Assembly (NCBI RefSeq): GCF_002954665.1
Contig: NZ_MSCM01000002.1
Location: forward strand, 1,243,718 to 1,307,717
From: Polaribacter glomeratus
GTDB taxonomy: Bacteria; Bacteroidota; Bacteroidia; Flavobacteriales; Flavobacteriaceae
Length of the DNA stretch: 64,000 bases
Reading direction: 5' to 3'
In this document: piece by piece, positions 62,539 to 64,000 of the stretch
How the letters are laid out: every line of letters begins with the position of its first letter
Numbering within the stretch: position 1 is the first letter of the stretch
Translations under genes and position numbers: made by a program
The notes under the pieces: model-generated
Seen by the model: only the letters and a program-made list of their open reading frames with translations
Database searches by the model: none
What the model was told of the DNA's origin: nothing

Positions 62539-63423
62539 TTATTTTTTTTCTAAAGGATAAAATTCTTGTTCGATGAAATTTTTCGGAAAATGTTCATCAC
62601 CGTCAAAACCTAATTCGATATCTCTACCAGAATACGGAATGTAATTTGTTTTAAAAAGATAATCCCAAATGCTTAAAGTAATGGCAAAATTAACACCATT
62701 GCTTCTTTCTTTTGGCAACTCTTTTGCATGATGCCAAATATGCATTTTTGGGTTGTTTAAAACATATTTTAAAAAACCATAATCCCAATTAATATTTGCG
62801 TGATTTAAATGCCCAATGGTAATATTAAAGAAATGAACTAGTGCAACATCTTGTGCAGAAAAGCCACCAATAATTGCCAACGGAATGTATTTTATAGAAC
62901 TGTAAATTACTGGTTCCATCCAATGATAACGCAAATGAGCAGCAAAACCCATTTGTTTTACAGAGTGATGTACTTTGTGAAAATTCCAAAGAAACTCGAA
63001 TTGATGTAACAATCTATGAGTGCACCATTGCACAAAATCTACCACCACAAAAAAGATTAAAATTCTAGCCCAAAAAGGCAGCGCGTTGATTTCTACTAAT
63101 TGAAAATCAGCAATTGATATATTTATAACTCCTAAAACGTCATTAAACAATTGTGCCGCTGTATTTGACAAAGCAATAAGTACAATTAGGTTTAATAAAA
63201 AGAAGTTGAAGAACATGTAAAAGATATCTAGCCAAAAATCTTTTCTAAAAATAGCTTGATTTTTGCGCCATGGAAACAGCATTTCTAAACCCCAAACAAC
63301 CAACGAAATTAGGATTAATCCGTAGAAATAATTTTCCCAATTAAGCTCCATCAATACAGATTTTTGGATGTAGTTCCAATAACCAGTGTAAGAGTTTTTT
63401 ATGATGTCTAGGTATTTGTTCAT
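62539..63423 (-). CDS. Sterol-desaturase/fatty-acid-hydroxylase family protein
   Basis: The 294-residue membrane protein has about four hydrophobic segments and the di-iron His cluster of the fatty-acid-hydroxylase superfamily: HRLLHQ, HKVHH, a middle His (GHLNHANINWD) and HIWHH. This suggests an O2-dependent hydroxylase or desaturase of a lipid. Substrates for the bacterial members vary (carotenoids, fatty acids, sterol-like lipids) and cannot be told here. Confidence 0.92.
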   Translation of the reverse strand: MNKYLDIIKNSYTGYWNYIQKSVLMELNWENYFYGLILISLVVWGLEMLFPWRKNQAIFRKDFWLDIFYMFFNFFLLNLIVLIALSNTAAQLFNDVLGVINISIADFQLVEINALPFWARILIFFVVVDFVQWCTHRLLHQFEFLWNFHKVHHSVKQMGFAAHLRYHWMEPVIYSSIKYIPLAIIGGFSAQDVALVHFFNITIGHLNHANINWDYGFLKYVLNNPKMHIWHHAKELPKERSNGVNFAITLSIWDYLFKTNYIPYSGRDIELGFDGDEHFPKNFIEQEFYPLEKK

Positions 63424-64000
63424 AATACATGCAAAGTTACGAAGACTATCGCTATTTTTAAAGTTATGAGTACGTAATTACTTGGGTTAAAAGTTTAAAT
63501 ATCCATTTTAAATATTTGGAGTACGCCGATCGTTTGTGAAAAAAATAATATTTATCAAAAGATTATCACAAAGAAAAACAGAGTATGTATTCTAGTTTTT
63601 TTTATTTACTAAATTACTACTTGTTAATGTTTCATTAATACTAATATGATCTGGCGCTAGACCTTAACCTATGCATAGGAAATCGTCTCATAAATTAAGA
63701 CAGCTTTTTTGTTTATCTTAAAAGAGAAAAAATAGAATTTAAATTGTTGCAATTTTTATTCTTTTATTAGAAAATGTGCTATTATTTATGAGCATTAAAA
63801 AACAGGTTTTAACATTCTTTATAAAGTATTTGGGTTTAATTGATAATAAAAATACTTAAATTAAGTAATTAATGTATATTTGCGCAATTATCTTTACGTT
63901 TTTTTACTTAAACATAAGATTGGCCCTAAACATTTTTATTGGAGCGTTCCTCACCGCTGAAAAGTAGAATTATCTACAGATATTAATAATGTTATAAAAC
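63424..64000. other. 577-bp gap at the window end
   Basis: No gene starts convincingly here. It contains TATATTTG at 63875–63882, a -7 match on the plus strand that may belong to a gene beyond the window. A hairpin-like GTCTCATAAATTAAGAC lies near 63685–63705, with AAAAGCTGTCTTAA-like similarity to 32395–32410. Confidence 0.45.
63875..63882 (+). promoter_or_regulatory. -7 element (TATATTTG) for a gene beyond the window
   Basis: TAnnTTTG match in the terminal gap. A downstream transcript of at least 118 nt shows no coding start inside the window, so it may be a leader or a non-coding RNA. No -33 TTG at the usual distance. Confidence 0.35.

Noticed and set aside
1-64000. CRISPR arrays, tRNA/rRNA genes, transposases, integrases, phage genes
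   Set aside because: No regularly spaced repeats, no tRNA-like cloverleaf with CCA end and no mobile-element protein were seen on either strand.

Overview
The window is very A+T-rich chromosomal DNA with ordinary, densely packed housekeeping genes. Several features point to the family Flavobacteriaceae (Bacteroidota), most likely a marine Polaribacter-like genus. There is a PorP/SprF protein and a PorG-like protein of type IX secretion, an asparaginase–ExbB–ExbD–ExbD block, and a CBS–nadK–porG-like–uppS–bamA–skp–skp cluster. Promoters are of the TAnnTTTG type, Shine-Dalgarno sequences are generally absent, and many lipoproteins have short lipoboxes. The genus is inference; the family is well supported. 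No tRNA, rRNA, CRISPR array, integrase or insertion sequence was seen.

Layout. (1) 0.4–6.3 kb: a zinc metallopeptidase, type I asparaginase, an energy-transducing ExbB/ExbD operon closed by a strong terminator, and a PorP/SprF protein. (2) 6.3–14.2 kb, minus strand: a cell-envelope biogenesis cluster (CBS protein, NAD kinase, PorG-like barrel, undecaprenyl-PP synthase, BamA, two Skp/OmpH chaperones, then glutamate racemase). (3) 14.3–16.4 kb: pdxJ, an alpha/beta hydrolase and a small STAS/SpoIIAA-like protein. (4) 16.8–32.2 kb: an envelope/osmotic island, described below. (5) 32.7–35.2 kb: a PilJ-type sensor kinase with a single-domain response regulator. (6) 35.5–40.8 kb: a MazG-like protein, a CHRD lipoprotein and a large Asp-box beta-propeller protein. 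(7) 40.8–47.9 kb: aroA, queA, rlmN, a polyprenyl synthase, a GH3-family protein and a DUF2797 protein. (8) 48.1–57.2 kb, minus strand: FAD oxidoreductase, NosR-like ferredoxin membrane protein, MORN protein, three membrane-linked glycosyltransferases, a LacI regulator and a HAD phosphatase. (9) 57.3–63.4 kb: a small outer-membrane barrel, a GH113-like glycosidase, a tandem universal stress protein, a POTRA/barrel protein, a metallophosphatase and a sterol-desaturase-family enzyme.

The most interesting part is the 16.8–32.2 kb island. An ECF sigma factor gene (31581–32153) is preceded by the element AAGTGACTT–N12–ACAGTC–N8–GTAACT. The same element, with identical N12 spacing, occurs twice more, back to back, between the divergent genes at 26845–27882 and 28033–29127. 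It contains TGAC–N17–GTC, the spacing of a typical ECF promoter. I infer that this sigma factor controls its own operon (sigma, a 60-residue protein, a short MscS-type channel), an OmpA-like protein, and a five- or six-gene operon. That operon encodes a coiled-coil lipoprotein with a C-terminal membrane anchor, two small envelope proteins, an outer-membrane protein with three predicted barrel segments around a helical linker, a lipocalin-like lipoprotein and possibly a 33-residue peptide, and it ends at a 20-bp-stem terminator. Next to it lie an AAA-like ATPase with Arg in place of the Walker A Lys, an MscS-beta-like membrane protein, a cation/proton antiporter and a full MscS channel. Together this looks like a turgor or envelope-tension response system linking inner membrane, periplasm and outer membrane; the function is inference.
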